A DNA stretch of 64,000 bases from Arthrobacter tumbae (GCF_016907495.1 NZ_JAFBCC010000001.1:3224001-3288000); one strand, 5' to 3'. Numbered from the stretch's first letter, positions 9,480-18,968 are shown. The notes: generated from the sequence alone by a model not told the origin. Program-made: numbers and translations.

Positions 9480-10490
9480 ATGTTGGAGCCGCAAAGCCTG
9501 TACAACGTCAGTAACTCAATTCGTGATGATCCGTCCCTCCAGGGACTTCCGCTGATTGCCGGCTTCACCGGCTTCGTCGACGCCGGCCAAGTGGTAGCGC
9601 AGGTGCGCGATGAGCTGCTCGGGTCGCTTGACCACGAGGTGCTGGCGGTGTTCGATACCGACCAGCTCATTGACTACCGAAGCCGCCGGCCCCGCATCAC
9701 GTTCGAGCAGGATCATTTGCGGGATTACCAGCCGCCCGCCCTTGAGCTCCGGGTCCTTCAGGACGGGCTGGGCGAAAAATTCCTTTTCCTGAGCGGCATG
9801 GAGCCGGACCTGCAGTGGGAAAGGTTCTGCGCCGCCGTCGCGCAGCTCATTTCCCTGTTCAAGGTTCCGTTGGTCTCCTGGGTCCATTCCCTTCCCATGC
9901 CCGTCCCTCACACCCGCCCGCTCGGCGTCACCGTGCACGGGAACCGGGGGGACCTGATCGAAGGGATGGGTTCCACCTGGCGGCCCACGGCCGAACTGCA
10001 GTCCTCCATCGGACACCTGCTGGAGCTGCGACTCGCGCAGTCCGGTCACGACGTCGTTGGTTATGTCGTACACGTGCCGCATTACCTGGCGGAAGCGGAA
10101 TATCCGCCCGCTGCGGTGACCGCACTGGAATATCTCGGCGCATCCATCGGCCGTGTTTTGCCCACTGACCGGCTACGGCAAGCAGGCCGGGACGTGGAGC
10201 GGCAGATCGCGCGTCAGGTGGACAACTCTGCCGAGGTGCAGGGAGTGGTGTCGTCGCTGGAGAAGCGTTACGACGAGCACTCGGACGGCTCCCGCCGGTC
10301 ACTGCTGGTCAAGCAGAACATGGAGCTCGCCGATGCCGAGGAGCTTGGTTCCGCCGTCGAGGCCTTTCTGGCGGGGCCGCGTGCGGCCGATGAACTCGCC
10401 GCAACACTGAATGATTCAGGAGACGGCGAAAGCGACGCGTCAGGCGCGACGGATGATACCGAAGACGGAGGGGACCGGACTGGGCACTGA
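9480..10490 (+). CDS. PAC2 family protein
   Basis: The 336-residue protein matches the PAC2 (proteasome assembly chaperone 2) family, common in actinobacteria and of unknown precise role. Visible features are the N-terminal GLPLIAGFTGFVDAGQV, a DTDQLIDYRSRRP segment, and the central SLPMPVPHTRPLGVTVHG and HVPHYLAEAEYPPAA motifs typical of the bacterial group. The last 35 residues are acidic and low in complexity. GAGGAGG sits just before the ATG. The MFS gene follows closely in the same direction and probably shares its mRNA. A role in protein turnover is only suggested by the family name. Confidence 0.88.
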   Translation: MLEPQSLYNVSNSIRDDPSLQGLPLIAGFTGFVDAGQVVAQVRDELLGSLDHEVLAVFDTDQLIDYRSRRPRITFEQDHLRDYQPPALELRVLQDGLGEKFLFLSGMEPDLQWERFCAAVAQLISLFKVPLVSWVHSLPMPVPHTRPLGVTVHGNRGDLIEGMGSTWRPTAELQSSIGHLLELRLAQSGHDVVGYVVHVPHYLAEAEYPPAAVTALEYLGASIGRVLPTDRLRQAGRDVERQIARQVDNSAEVQGVVSSLEKRYDEHSDGSRRSLLVKQNMELADAEELGSAVEAFLAGPRAADELAATLNDSGDGESDASGATDDTEDGGDRTGH

Positions 10491-10503
10491 TCCGGTTGCC
10501 GGA

Positions 10504-11823
10504 ATGAACCGGCGCGCCTGGCTGGTATGGGGCGCCGGTGTCCTGGCGTACCTCATAGCAGTTACCCAGCGCACTTCCTTCGGTGTAGCAGGAATCGAAG
10601 CAACCGAGCGGTTCGACGCGTCAGCGTCTGCTCTGGCTGTCTTCACTGTGGCGCAGCTCGTGGTGTACGCCGGACTGCAGATTCCAGTGGGCGTCCTGGT
10701 CGACAGATTCGGCCCGCGCATCATGATTGTCAGCGGTGCGGTTCTGATGGCGCTGGGACAGACCCAGCTTGCGTTCGCCGATTCTATTCCGTCCGGGATT
10801 GTTGGCCGGCTGCTGGTCGGCGGTGGAGACGCGATGACTTTCGTTGCAGTCCTCAGGCTGCTTCCTGCATGGTTCGAAACCCGGAGAATCCCCGTGCTGA
10901 CCCAGCTCACGGGCATTCTTGGACAGCTCGGCCAGATCCTCAGCGTCATCCCATTCCTGGCCGTCCTGCAATTCGCCGGCTGGAGCACCGCTTTCCTGTC
11001 CGCGGCCGGTCTGGGAGTCCTGTCGGCCGTCCTCGCTCTTGCCTTGATCCGCGATCATCCGGAGGGACACGATCAGCGAAGCCGCGCCTCACTGCGGCAG
11101 ACCGGAGTCTCCCTCACCGAAGCGTGGAAGCAGCCCGGAACCCGCCTCGGCCTCTGGTGCCACTTCACTACGCAGTTCTCGGGTACCGTCTTCGTTCTGA
11201 TGTGGGGCTACCCCTACCTGGTGAGCGCTGAAAAGCTCGCCGCAGGGACAGCTTCGGTGCTGATGACCCTCTTCGTTGTGGTTGGAATGATCTGCGGGCC
11301 GCTCCTGGGCGTGTACGTCGCCCGGCACCCGCTGCGCCGCTCGACCATGGTCCTGGCAATTACCGTGGCCACCGCGCTGGCGTGGCTGGTGGTACTGACC
11401 TACCCCGGAAGAGCTCCCGTCTGGCTGCTCGTGCTGCTGGTCGTTACGCTGGCCGTCGGCGGCCCGGGGTCCATGATCGGTTTCGACTTTGCCCGCACCT
11501 TCAATCCGGCGTCGCGGCTCGGGACCGCGACCGGCATCGTCAACATCGGCGGATTCACAGCGGCACTCCTCACCATGTTCGCCGTAGGCCTGACTCTCGA
11601 CCTGCTTCTGGCAAGCGGGTTCTCCAACGGAGAGCTGTATGCGCTGAATTCATTCAGGATTGCTTTCGCCGTTCAGTTCGTTGTGCTGGGAATCGGAACC
11701 GTGGCAATCCTGGTTCTCCGCCGTCGGGTTCGTGCCCAGTTGGCGCGTCAATCAATCATCGTGCCGCCGCTTCGGCAGGCAATTGCAAGGGAAGTACGAC
11801 GGCGGCGCGAAGCCCGCAGATAG
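10504..11823 (+). CDS. MFS transporter
   Basis: This is a major facilitator transporter of about 439 residues with roughly 12 hydrophobic segments. The MFS motif A-like loop QIPVGVLVDRFGPR follows the second helix, and a central cytoplasmic loop (about 195-225) separates the two halves. The substrate cannot be deduced. The open frame extends upstream to 10411, overlapping the PAC2 gene. I chose the ATG at 10504 because the preceding residues are polar and the hydrophobic domain starts just after it; an ATG at 10453 is also possible. No start has a good ribosome binding site, so translation may be coupled to the PAC2 gene, which ends 13 nt earlier. Confidence 0.85.
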   Translation: MNRRAWLVWGAGVLAYLIAVTQRTSFGVAGIEATERFDASASALAVFTVAQLVVYAGLQIPVGVLVDRFGPRIMIVSGAVLMALGQTQLAFADSIPSGIVGRLLVGGGDAMTFVAVLRLLPAWFETRRIPVLTQLTGILGQLGQILSVIPFLAVLQFAGWSTAFLSAAGLGVLSAVLALALIRDHPEGHDQRSRASLRQTGVSLTEAWKQPGTRLGLWCHFTTQFSGTVFVLMWGYPYLVSAEKLAAGTASVLMTLFVVVGMICGPLLGVYVARHPLRRSTMVLAITVATALAWLVVLTYPGRAPVWLLVLLVVTLAVGGPGSMIGFDFARTFNPASRLGTATGIVNIGGFTAALLTMFAVGLTLDLLLASGFSNGELYALNSFRIAFAVQFVVLGIGTVAILVLRRRVRAQLARQSIIVPPLRQAIAREVRRRREARR

Positions 11824-11918
11824 CGACTGCTCCTCCACACGCGGTCGAATCATGGGACTTACCCACATAGTGTCTTCGACAGGCCACAAGCGAGTGCTTC
11901 GGCGTCACAGTCGTATTC

Positions 11919-13169
11919 ATGACAGCAAACGCACCCCATCCCGAAGCCCCCATCAAGGTCAGCACGCCGGCCGACATCCTCAGCTACGTTCCCCACATCC
12001 TCGGCTTCCAACCGTGTGAGAGCCTCGTCTTCCTCACGATGTCGGGCAAGCGCGTGGGCGCCACCCTTCGTCTCGACCTTCCGCCCGCGGACTCTGATCC
12101 GCTGGACTATGCATCCACGGTGCGGGATTACCTTGAGTCTGACTCGTCCGCTGACGGTGTGCTGATGGCGGTGTACACCGACGCCGAGTGGGCGGAGCCC
12201 GACTCACCGCCGTACGCACGGTTGATCCACTGCCTTGACCTGGTGCTCGACGCCGCAGGACTGCCCCTGTTGGACGGATGGCTCGTCAGCTCCAGCCATT
12301 GGCGTGACTACTTCTGCGAAGACGAGTCCTGCTGTCCCTGGCCGGGCCACCCTCTTACCCGCATCACCGAAAGCATCCTGAATGCGGAATTGGTTTACCA
12401 GGGGAGCACGTACGCCGAGTCTCTGGCAGCGGCGGTGGGGGCACCCGACGCCGGACACGGCAACGAAATCAATGAACTGGCCGCCTCCTACATCGAGCAG
12501 TGGCACGGAAGGTGGGACAAGACCAGCCTTGGCCGTGATTCCCTTATCCTCTGGGACGCGCTACTTTCCCGCCCGGCAGATACGCAGGAACCAGCAGCAT
12601 CGCCGGAGGTTGTTTCTTTCCTCCTCGCTGGTCTGACCAGCGCGCCCGTGCGGGACAGCCTTATTGTGCTGGCGGCTGCGGGTGCGGACGCTGCCCAGAA
12701 ATCCGCCGTCTCGGCCGGAGTACTGCCGGCGGATCCGGACGAGGTGGACCTTCCGAACGCCTGCGACGCGCTGAAGAGCATTCAGTCTGCACAACCCGGG
12801 GAAGTCTCTGCTGAACCTGTGGATCCTGAGAACAGTGACAATCCCGCGGCTCTCTATCGAGAGGTTTTCCTGGCCACGCTCAGCATGCCGGACTGGGATC
12901 GCCTGGATGCAGCGCACGCTCTCTTCCTGCGGCTGACGGCCGTGGCGAGTGGGCAGCCGCGAGCGGCACTCTTCAGTATTCTCGGCTGGCTCGAGTGGGC
13001 GCGAGGCAGGGGCTCCCGTGCCCACCACTACCTGCAGCAGGCTCTGGACGAGGCGCCGGGTTACACCCTCGCTGAACTCCTGATGACGCTGGTCGGGACG
13101 GGTTCCCTTGCACCGTGGGCGCGTCGGCGCGAGACCGCATGGACCTCCGATTCCCGCAGGGCAGCCTAA
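11919..13169 (+). CDS. DUF4192 domain-containing protein
   Basis: The 416-residue protein carries a DUF4192 domain over most of its length, recognised from the N-terminal pattern ADILSYVPHILGFQPCESLVFLTM and the internal SSSHWRDYFCEDESCCPWPG segment. The family is restricted to actinobacteria and has no established function. No membrane segment or signal peptide is visible. The C-terminal third is helical and includes a tetratricopeptide-like stretch (ARGRGSRAHHYLQQALDEAPGYTLA). The ATG has no clear ribosome binding site. It lies alone between the MFS gene and the sigma factor gene. Confidence 0.85.
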   Translation: MTANAPHPEAPIKVSTPADILSYVPHILGFQPCESLVFLTMSGKRVGATLRLDLPPADSDPLDYASTVRDYLESDSSADGVLMAVYTDAEWAEPDSPPYARLIHCLDLVLDAAGLPLLDGWLVSSSHWRDYFCEDESCCPWPGHPLTRITESILNAELVYQGSTYAESLAAAVGAPDAGHGNEINELAASYIEQWHGRWDKTSLGRDSLILWDALLSRPADTQEPAASPEVVSFLLAGLTSAPVRDSLIVLAAAGADAAQKSAVSAGVLPADPDEVDLPNACDALKSIQSAQPGEVSAEPVDPENSDNPAALYREVFLATLSMPDWDRLDAAHALFLRLTAVASGQPRAALFSILGWLEWARGRGSRAHHYLQQALDEAPGYTLAELLMTLVGTGSLAPWARRRETAWTSDSRRAA

Positions 13170-13493
13170 AACCGGGGAGCCGGCTCGTCGGGAAGAAGAG
13201 GGAAGTGCCGGAGGCGTTGATCGTCGGTTCAGGAATTACGTGGGGTTCGCAAAGCGTGCGACAATGGAACCGAGACCCGGTTGGGTTCGTGTAACAGATC
13301 GACGCGTTTCAGACACTGCAGATGTGGGTGTTCACACCACTGAATGTCCGCAAGGGAATAGCGCATTCGGCGGAGCTGTTGTAGGTACGAACAGTTCCCG
13401 CTGACAGGTCTGATTTCAAACACGGACTTGACAGGGTCATAGTGGTGTTGCCCCCTTGGCGGCGCCGCAAACCGCCGTATGAAAGGTTCTTGA
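13170..13493. other. Intergenic region upstream of sigA
   Basis: These 324 bases hold no convincing gene. A consensus -35 hexamer TTGACA occurs at 13428-13433, but no good -10 follows at the usual distance, so promoter assignment is uncertain. The sequence just before the GTG start contains GAAAGG as ribosome binding site. A short open frame over 13108-13404 has neither family resemblance nor a ribosome binding site and was not called. Confidence 0.5.
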
Positions 13494-14735
13494 GTGTCGG
13501 CCAAGAAGACAACAGCACCGGTGTTAACAGAACCCGGTACAACTGCAACCAAGCGCAAGACCTCCGCTGCTAAACCGGCGTCGAAGGCCGCCACCGCGCG
13601 TGGCGCCAAGCGCGTGGCAAACGAAGGCAGCGTAGACACGAAGGCTCCTGAGGCTACCTCTGGAGAAGTTCCCGAGCAGGAGGCCGGGTCGGGCGCCGCG
13701 GACGTCGACGCCGCAGACACTGAAACTGCAGAGCCGGAGGCCGCGGAAGCTACTACCGGCAGCGGGTTTGTCTACTCGGACGCTGACGACGACGATGCGC
13801 CGGCACAGCAGGTCGTTTCCGCAGGAGCAACTGCGGACCCGGTCAAGGACTACCTGAAGCAGATCGGCAAGGTCGCTCTTCTCAACGCCGAACAGGAAGT
13901 TGATCTCGCTCTCCGCATCGAGGCGGGCCTGTTCGCCGAGGAGAAACTTGCGGCGAATGAAAATATCGACCCGAAGCTGCGTCGGGAACTCGAATGGGTT
14001 ATCCATGACGGAAAGCGCGCCAAGAACCACCTTCTCGAGGCAAACCTCCGTCTCGTAGTTTCGCTGGCCAAGCGCTACACCGGCCGCGGCATGCTCTTCC
14101 TGGATCTGATTCAGGAAGGCAACCTGGGCCTCATCCGTGCTGTGGAGAAGTTCGACTACACCAAGGGTTTCAAGTTCTCGACCTATGCAACATGGTGGAT
14201 TCGCCAGGCGATTACCCGGGCCATGGCAGACCAGGCCCGCACCATCCGTATTCCGGTACATATGGTGGAAGTCATCAACAAGCTGGCCCGCGTCCAGCGC
14301 CAGATGCTGCAGGACCTCGGCCGCGAACCCACACCGGAGGAGCTTGCGCTTGAACTCGACATGACCCCTGAAAAGGTTGTCGAAGTTCAGAAGTACGGCC
14401 GCGAGCCCATTTCCCTGCACACTCCGCTCGGCGAGGACGGAGATTCCGAGTTCGGCGATTTGATCGAGGACTCGGAAGCGGTTGTCCCCGCGGACGCGGT
14501 GAGCTTCACCCTTCTTCAGGAGCAGCTTCACTCCGTTCTGGACACTTTGTCGGAGCGTGAAGCAGGTGTGGTTGCCATGCGGTTCGGTCTCACTGATGGT
14601 CAGCCGAAGACCCTCGATGAGATCGGCAAGGTGTACGGCGTCACCCGTGAGCGCATCCGCCAGATAGAGTCCAAGACCATGTCGAAGCTTCGGCACCCGT
14701 CACGGTCACAGGTGCTCCGGGACTATCTGGACTAG
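13494..14735 (+). CDS. sigA: Principal RNA polymerase sigma factor (sigma-70 group 1, SigA/HrdB type)
   Basis: The 413-residue primary sigma factor directs RNA polymerase to housekeeping promoters. After a low-complexity, Ala/Glu-rich N-terminal part (residues 1-110), it has region 1.2 ([20 protein letters not shown]), region 2 ([20 protein letters not shown] and [17 protein letters not shown]), region 3 ([19 protein letters not shown]) and region 4 with the helix-turn-helix [20 protein letters not shown]. The near-perfect region 2.4/4.2 motifs and its length indicate the essential group 1 factor. The start is GTG with GAAAGG upstream. A very strong hairpin follows the stop codon. Confidence 0.97.
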   Translation: MSAKKTTAPVLTEPGTTATKRKTSAAKPASKAATARGAKRVANEGSVDTKAPEATSGEVPEQEAGSGAADVDAADTETAEPEAAEATTGSGFVYSDADDDDAPAQQVVSAGATADPVKDYLKQIGKVALLNAEQEVDLALRIEAGLFAEEKLAANENIDPKLRRELEWVIHDGKRAKNHLLEANLRLVVSLAKRYTGRGMLFLDLIQEGNLGLIRAVEKFDYTKGFKFSTYATWWIRQAITRAMADQARTIRIPVHMVEVINKLARVQRQMLQDLGREPTPEELALELDMTPEKVVEVQKYGREPISLHTPLGEDGDSEFGDLIEDSEAVVPADAVSFTLLQEQLHSVLDTLSEREAGVVAMRFGLTDGQPKTLDEIGKVYGVTRERIRQIESKTMSKLRHPSRSQVLRDYLD

Positions 14736-14746
14736 GAACGGCAGCA

Positions 14747-14802
14747 GGCAGATTAACAGGAAGAACCCCCTCCACGGAGGGGGTTCTTCCTGTTAATCTG
14801 CC
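14747..14802. terminator. 27-bp perfect inverted repeat terminator after sigA
   Basis: Arms at 14747-14773 and 14776-14802 are perfectly complementary over 27 bp with only two bases between them. The core is AAGAACCCCCTCC paired with GGAGGGGGTTCTT, flanked by AT-rich pairs that give a U-rich 3' side in both directions. It separates sigA from the convergent DUF7455 gene and should work on both strands. The arms are unusually long. Confidence 0.85.
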
Positions 14803-14857
14803 ATCCCGTTCGGGAGGCTCCAACTATGCTGCGCTTCGGCGGACGGCCGGTGCGCGG

Positions 14858-15082
14858 CTACGCCTCTACAGTGCTCTGCGCCTTCTCGGTCAGCCGGGCG
14901 GTTTCATCCTGCCACTCTGACGTCTGCGGACGGAGAGTGCTCTCCACGGCGCGGGCGTGATGCCCGCAGAAGAGAAGCTCACCACCGGAGGACTGAAGGA
15001 CTGCGCGCACATAGGCCTGAGCCCCGCACCGGTCACAACGGTGCAAAGCGGTCAGCTCACGGGTTGCTGTAGCTGTTGTCAT
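14858..15082 (-). CDS. Small DUF7455-type zinc-ribbon-like protein
   Basis: The 74-residue protein resembles the DUF7455 family found near sigA and topoisomerase genes in many actinobacteria. It has a likely zinc-binding cluster: CDRCGAQA near the N-terminus and LLFCGHHAR about 24 residues later, giving Cys-x2-Cys and Cys-x2-His. No function is known. The ATG has AGGAGG 6 nt upstream. It is transcribed towards sigA and away from parE. The family name is recalled rather than searched. Confidence 0.82.
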   Translation of the reverse strand: MTTATATRELTALHRCDRCGAQAYVRAVLQSSGGELLFCGHHARAVESTLRPQTSEWQDETARLTEKAQSTVEA

Positions 15083-15093
15083 GGATGCCTCCT

Positions 15094-15123
15094 TAGTGGT
15101 TCCTGTAGTTCATATAACCACTA
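15094..15123. promoter_or_regulatory. Inverted repeat upstream of the DUF7455 gene
   Basis: TAGTGGTT (15094-15101) and AACCACTA (15116-15123) form an 8-bp inverted repeat with a 14-nt spacer, 12 nt upstream of the DUF7455 start codon. On the minus strand the spacer side includes a TTATAT-like -10 element. It may be an operator or a leader hairpin. Confidence 0.3.
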
Positions 15124-15333
15124 TTCGTTGCCGTTTCTTCGCAAGCTGGGTGTGCTTTCGCTGAGCGCGTAGGCTCGCACGGGGGCATCCGACAGGCATG
15201 AACCGCACACCTAACAGCCCGGCACGCCTGCCGTCCATAGCGGGGACAAGGGAATATGCTTGGGAGGGCGTGCCGCTACCGGTTCGCAGACGCACGCCGA
15301 GATAGACCGTGATCCCAAGGAGTTTCCAAGGAA

Positions 15334-17430
15334 GTGGCACCCAGCTCTGAATACACAGCCCGCCATCTTTCCGTCCTCGAAGGGCTTGAGGCGGTCCGTA
15401 AGCGTCCCGGCATGTACATCGGTTCCACTGATTCCCGGGGCCTCATGCACTGCCTTTGGGAAATCATCGACAACTCGGTTGATGAGGCGCTCGCGGGCCA
15501 TGGGCAGAGCATCAAGGTCATCCTCCATGCTGACGGGTCAGTGGAGGTACATGACGACGGCCGGGGCGTTCCGGTAGATGCGGAACCCAAAACCGGTCTA
15601 AGCGGCGTTGAGGTGGTCTTCACGAAACTGCACGCCGGCGGCAAGTTCGGCGGCGGCTCCTACACCGCCTCCGGCGGCCTCCACGGCGTCGGCGCCAGCG
15701 TGGTCAATGCGCTGTCGGCCCGCCTCGACGTTCAGGTGGACCGCGGCGGCAAGACCTACCAGATGTCCTTCCGGAGAGGTGAGCCGGGGCGATTCGCCGA
15801 CGAGCGCAAGCCGCTGCCTACGGCGAAGTTCGCCCCCTTCGTCGACAGCTCCCGTCTCGAGGTCGTCGGCAACACGAAGCGCGGAGTGACGGGAACGAGG
15901 ATTCGGTACTGGGCGGACCGGCAGATTTTCACCCCTGATGCAAAGTTCTCCTACGAAGAACTGCAGGCTCGTGCGCGGCAGACTTCATTCCTGGTGCCAG
16001 GGCTGAGCATCACTCTTCGGGATGAGCGAGCCCTTCCAGGCACGGACGGGGTGGTCGAGGAAGTCTTCCATCACGACGGTGGAATCTCCGAGTTCGCTGA
16101 GTTCCTCGCCATTGACCACGCGGTCACCGACGTATGGCGCCTGCACGGTTCCGGCCGTTTCAAGGAGTCCGTGCCCGTCCTCGATGACCAGGGCCACAGC
16201 CGGATCGCGGAGGTCGAGCGTGACTGTGAGGTGGATATCGCGCTGCGCTGGGGGATCGGCTACGACACCACGGTGAAGAGTTTCGTCAACATCATTGCCA
16301 CACCCAAGGGCGGAACCCACCAGTCCGGCTTCGAACAGGCGCTGTTGAAAACCTTCCGGAAAGTGGTCGAGGTCAACGCCCGCAAGCTCAAGGCGGGCAG
16401 TGACAAGCTGGAGAAAGACGACGTCTTTGCGGGCCTCACAGCGGTCCTGACCGTGCGGCTTGCCGAGCCGCAGTTCGAAGGGCAAACCAAGGAAATCCTC
16501 GGAACGTCTGCCGTCCGGGCCATCGTTGCCAAGGTGGTGGAAACCCAGATCCTGGCAAAGCTGAGTTCATCGGCCCGCGGAGACAAGGCACAGTCCGCAC
16601 TGCTGCTGGAGAAGGTTGTCGCCGAGATGAAGTCCCGCGTATCGGCTCGCGTGCACAAGGAAACCCAGCGCCGGAAGAATGCTCTGGAGACGTCCTCCAT
16701 GCCGACCAAGCTTGCAGACTGCCGCATTGACGACTCCGAGCGTTCTGAACTGTTCATTGTTGAGGGAGACAGCGCGCTGGGGACCGCCAAGCTGGCGAGG
16801 TCCTCCGACTATCAGGCGCTGCTGCCCATCCGGGGAAAGATCCTCAACGTGCAGAAGGCCTCGGTGGGTGACATGCTCTCCAACGCCGAGTGCGCAGCGC
16901 TGATCCAGGTTGTCGGTGCGGGGTCGGGCCGCAGCTTCTCACTCGATGCGGCCCGCTACGGCAAGATCATCCTGATGACGGACGCCGATGTCGACGGCGC
17001 CCACATCCGTACCCTGCTGCTTACCCTGTTCTTCAGGTACATGCGTCCGCTGGTTGATGCCGGCCGGGTCTTCGCGGCCGTTCCACCGCTGCACCGGGTG
17101 GAGATAATCAACCCCGGCAGCAAGACGAACGAAACCGTCTATACCTACTCGGACCAGGAGCTCCACCGACTGCTCACCACCCTTGAGGGTGAGGGCAGGC
17201 GCTACAAGGAACCCATCCAGCGGTACAAGGGGCTGGGGGAGATGGATGCCGGGCAGTTGGCCGAGACCACCATGGACCCGCGCCACCGCACCCTGCGCAG
17301 AGTCCGGATTCAGGAGGCCGAATCGGCTGAGCGGGTCTTCGACCTCCTGATGGGTAGTGACGTTGCGCCGCGCAAGGACTTTATTGTGGCGGGCGCAGCG
17401 TCCCTCGATCGTGACCGCATCGACGCTTAG
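15334..17430 (+). CDS. parE: DNA topoisomerase IV subunit B (GyrB/ParE family)
   Basis: The 698-residue ATPase subunit of a type IIA topoisomerase shows the GHKL ATP site (EIIDNSVDEAL, DDGRGVPV, GGLHGVGASVVNALS), the transducer domain, and the Toprim domain (FIVEGDSALG, LMTDADVDGAHI) that binds catalytic magnesium. With ParC it decatenates replicated chromosomes. I call ParE rather than GyrB because of its length, the GSTDSRGLMH segment and the ParC-like gene 9 kb away. GyrB itself would normally be near oriC. The start is GTG with AAGGAG upstream. Another possible name is a second gyrase-like B subunit. Confidence 0.9.
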   Translation: MAPSSEYTARHLSVLEGLEAVRKRPGMYIGSTDSRGLMHCLWEIIDNSVDEALAGHGQSIKVILHADGSVEVHDDGRGVPVDAEPKTGLSGVEVVFTKLHAGGKFGGGSYTASGGLHGVGASVVNALSARLDVQVDRGGKTYQMSFRRGEPGRFADERKPLPTAKFAPFVDSSRLEVVGNTKRGVTGTRIRYWADRQIFTPDAKFSYEELQARARQTSFLVPGLSITLRDERALPGTDGVVEEVFHHDGGISEFAEFLAIDHAVTDVWRLHGSGRFKESVPVLDDQGHSRIAEVERDCEVDIALRWGIGYDTTVKSFVNIIATPKGGTHQSGFEQALLKTFRKVVEVNARKLKAGSDKLEKDDVFAGLTAVLTVRLAEPQFEGQTKEILGTSAVRAIVAKVVETQILAKLSSSARGDKAQSALLLEKVVAEMKSRVSARVHKETQRRKNALETSSMPTKLADCRIDDSERSELFIVEGDSALGTAKLARSSDYQALLPIRGKILNVQKASVGDMLSNAECAALIQVVGAGSGRSFSLDAARYGKIILMTDADVDGAHIRTLLLTLFFRYMRPLVDAGRVFAAVPPLHRVEIINPGSKTNETVYTYSDQELHRLLTTLEGEGRRYKEPIQRYKGLGEMDAGQLAETTMDPRHRTLRRVRIQEAESAERVFDLLMGSDVAPRKDFIVAGAASLDRDRIDA

Positions 17431-17498
17431 GGCGGTTCCATCGCCCGGACGGCAAGCTCGCGCAGGAGCTGAAACAGGCAGCCCGGAAGCCAGACGGG

Positions 17499-18491
17499 TC
17501 AGCCCAGGAAGCCGGGCGCGATCAGCAGGGCTGTCGGGACGGTCAGCAGCAGTGCCGATGTGGCGAGGGCCGCGAAAGTCTGGGCGGGGGTGAGCGGCAC
17601 CTGCGGCTCAAGCAGGCGGCGCAGCCGGTGAACCGTTGAGAGGGAGGCATCATCCTGCTCGGTATCCTGCCCTGCTGCGGCATCAGACCATGCCTGATCC
17701 GGGGTGACACCCGAGCGTCCCTGTGAAGCCGACGGACCGTGCGAGCCGGTCGCCACAATGGCGATTGCTCCGACAAGGGTCTCCTGGTCCACTTCCTTGA
17801 CAGCCTCATCGTCCGCGAGCATCTCGATCAGCTCGTTGACCGCCCGCTGGGCCAGGCGCGACGTCGGAAGCCAGGGCAGCGCCGAACGCCAAGCCGCGAA
17901 GGCCCAGAGCAGAAGGTGATGCCGCTGGCTCAGGTGAGCACGCTCATGCACCAAAACCGCCCGCAGTTCCTCCTCCGAGAGCAGCCCCATCAGGCCGTCC
18001 GAGAGGACCGTCACGGAGCGGGCACCGCCGGGCAGACAATAGGCCACGGGTGCCGGGTGCTTGATCACGAGCGTGGATGGGTTAGTGTGCGAGGGCGAAC
18101 TCAACAGGTTGAGCAGGTTCCGGTGCCGTCGTCGTTGCCCCTTGATCCGCGCATAGGTGATCAGCAGGGTGAACACGAGGTGGGCGGTCAGGAGGCTCGC
18201 GGCGCTGAGCGCAAAGACGTGGACCAGGCCGAGAGTGTCCGCCGGGCGGTTGTTGACCAGAATATCCCAGAGGCCGCGCAGCGCTTCGGGCAGATTGCCT
18301 CCCAGCGGTTCCAGCCCCCACACCAGCATGGCGCCGATCATCGAGAGACCCCCGGCGAGGGCTATTGCCTGCCACAGGATCATCGCCGTAAACGGCGAAC
18401 GCGAGGGCCACTGTGCGCGGGAAAGTGCGATGGGCGCAGGCCAGGCCAGAACCACGGCAAGCGCAGCCAGGAAGTGTGAGGCCCAGAACAT
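17499..18491 (-). CDS. M56-family membrane metalloprotease (BlaR1-like, no sensor domain)
   Basis: The 330-residue integral membrane protein has about three N-terminal hydrophobic helices (residues 4-22, 36-60, 90-113), a cytoplasmic zinc-protease domain with His182-Glu183-x-x-His186 (VLVHERAHL) and the third zinc ligand in NELIEMLADDEA, and a C-terminal helix (about 300-328). It matches the M56 family of BlaR1/MecR1 but ends without the extracellular penicillin-binding domain. Its signal is therefore unlikely to be beta-lactam acylation of that domain. It lies 6 nt downstream of the BlaI-like repressor gene, so the two form an operon. By analogy it would trigger cleavage or release of the repressor. 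Confidence 0.88.
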   Translation of the reverse strand: MFWASHFLAALAVVLAWPAPIALSRAQWPSRSPFTAMILWQAIALAGGLSMIGAMLVWGLEPLGGNLPEALRGLWDILVNNRPADTLGLVHVFALSAASLLTAHLVFTLLITYARIKGQRRRHRNLLNLLSSPSHTNPSTLVIKHPAPVAYCLPGGARSVTVLSDGLMGLLSEEELRAVLVHERAHLSQRHHLLLWAFAAWRSALPWLPTSRLAQRAVNELIEMLADDEAVKEVDQETLVGAIAIVATGSHGPSASQGRSGVTPDQAWSDAAAGQDTEQDDASLSTVHRLRRLLEPQVPLTPAQTFAALATSALLLTVPTALLIAPGFLG

Positions 18492-18497
18492 GGCCGG

Positions 18498-18869
18498 TTA
18501 GTTGCTGTCCAGAAGCCGCCGGAGCGTGCGGGCCTCGCTCTCAGAGACACTGCCGATGAAGCGTGCGAGGACGGCCTCGCGATCGGGAGCGGTTACCAGT
18601 ACTTCGTGCATGAGTTCAGCGGTGTGGTCTTCACGGCTGGTTACTGCGCGGTAGCGGTGCGGACGGGTGTCCCGTTCACGCTCGACCAGGCCCTTCTTCT
18701 CAAGCCGGGACAGGACGGTCAACACTGTGGTGACCGCGAGTTCCTTGCCTTGCGCCGTACCTTCCGGGGCGAGTGCCAATGCATCACGAAGGGTGTTCGC
18801 GGTCATGGCCTCCTGGGTGCCCCACAGCAGGTCCATCACTGTGCGTTCGAGTTCACCGAGCGTGGCCAT
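18498..18869 (-). CDS. BlaI/MecI/CopY-family transcriptional repressor
   Basis: The 123-residue winged-helix protein matches the BlaI/MecI family (LGELERTVMDLLWGTQEAMT, VLTVLSRLEKKGLVER), a DNA-binding N-terminal half with a C-terminal dimerisation half. Such repressors bind short dyads and are released when an M56 partner is activated. The M56 gene follows 6 nt later on the same strand. The upstream region shared with cydA contains three identical dyads, the likely operators. A -10 candidate for this gene (TAGATT, 18950-18945 on the minus strand) puts the first dyad over the -35 region, suggesting autoregulation. The start has AAGGAAT upstream. Confidence 0.9.
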   Translation of the reverse strand: MATLGELERTVMDLLWGTQEAMTANTLRDALALAPEGTAQGKELAVTTVLTVLSRLEKKGLVERERDTRPHRYRAVTSREDHTAELMHEVLVTAPDREAVLARFIGSVSESEARTLRRLLDSN

Positions 18870-18968
18870 TCTTATTCCTTTGTTGATTCTGATCTGCGGC
18901 TGGATGGGGAAATCGCGCGTGCAATGCCAGTTCCAGGTCCCTTTAATCTACAGCTTTTTCGCGCAAGG

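Noticed and set aside
13524..14696. 390-residue frame antisense to sigA
   Set aside because: The sigma factor on the plus strand is unmistakable, and the antisense frame has no known motifs.
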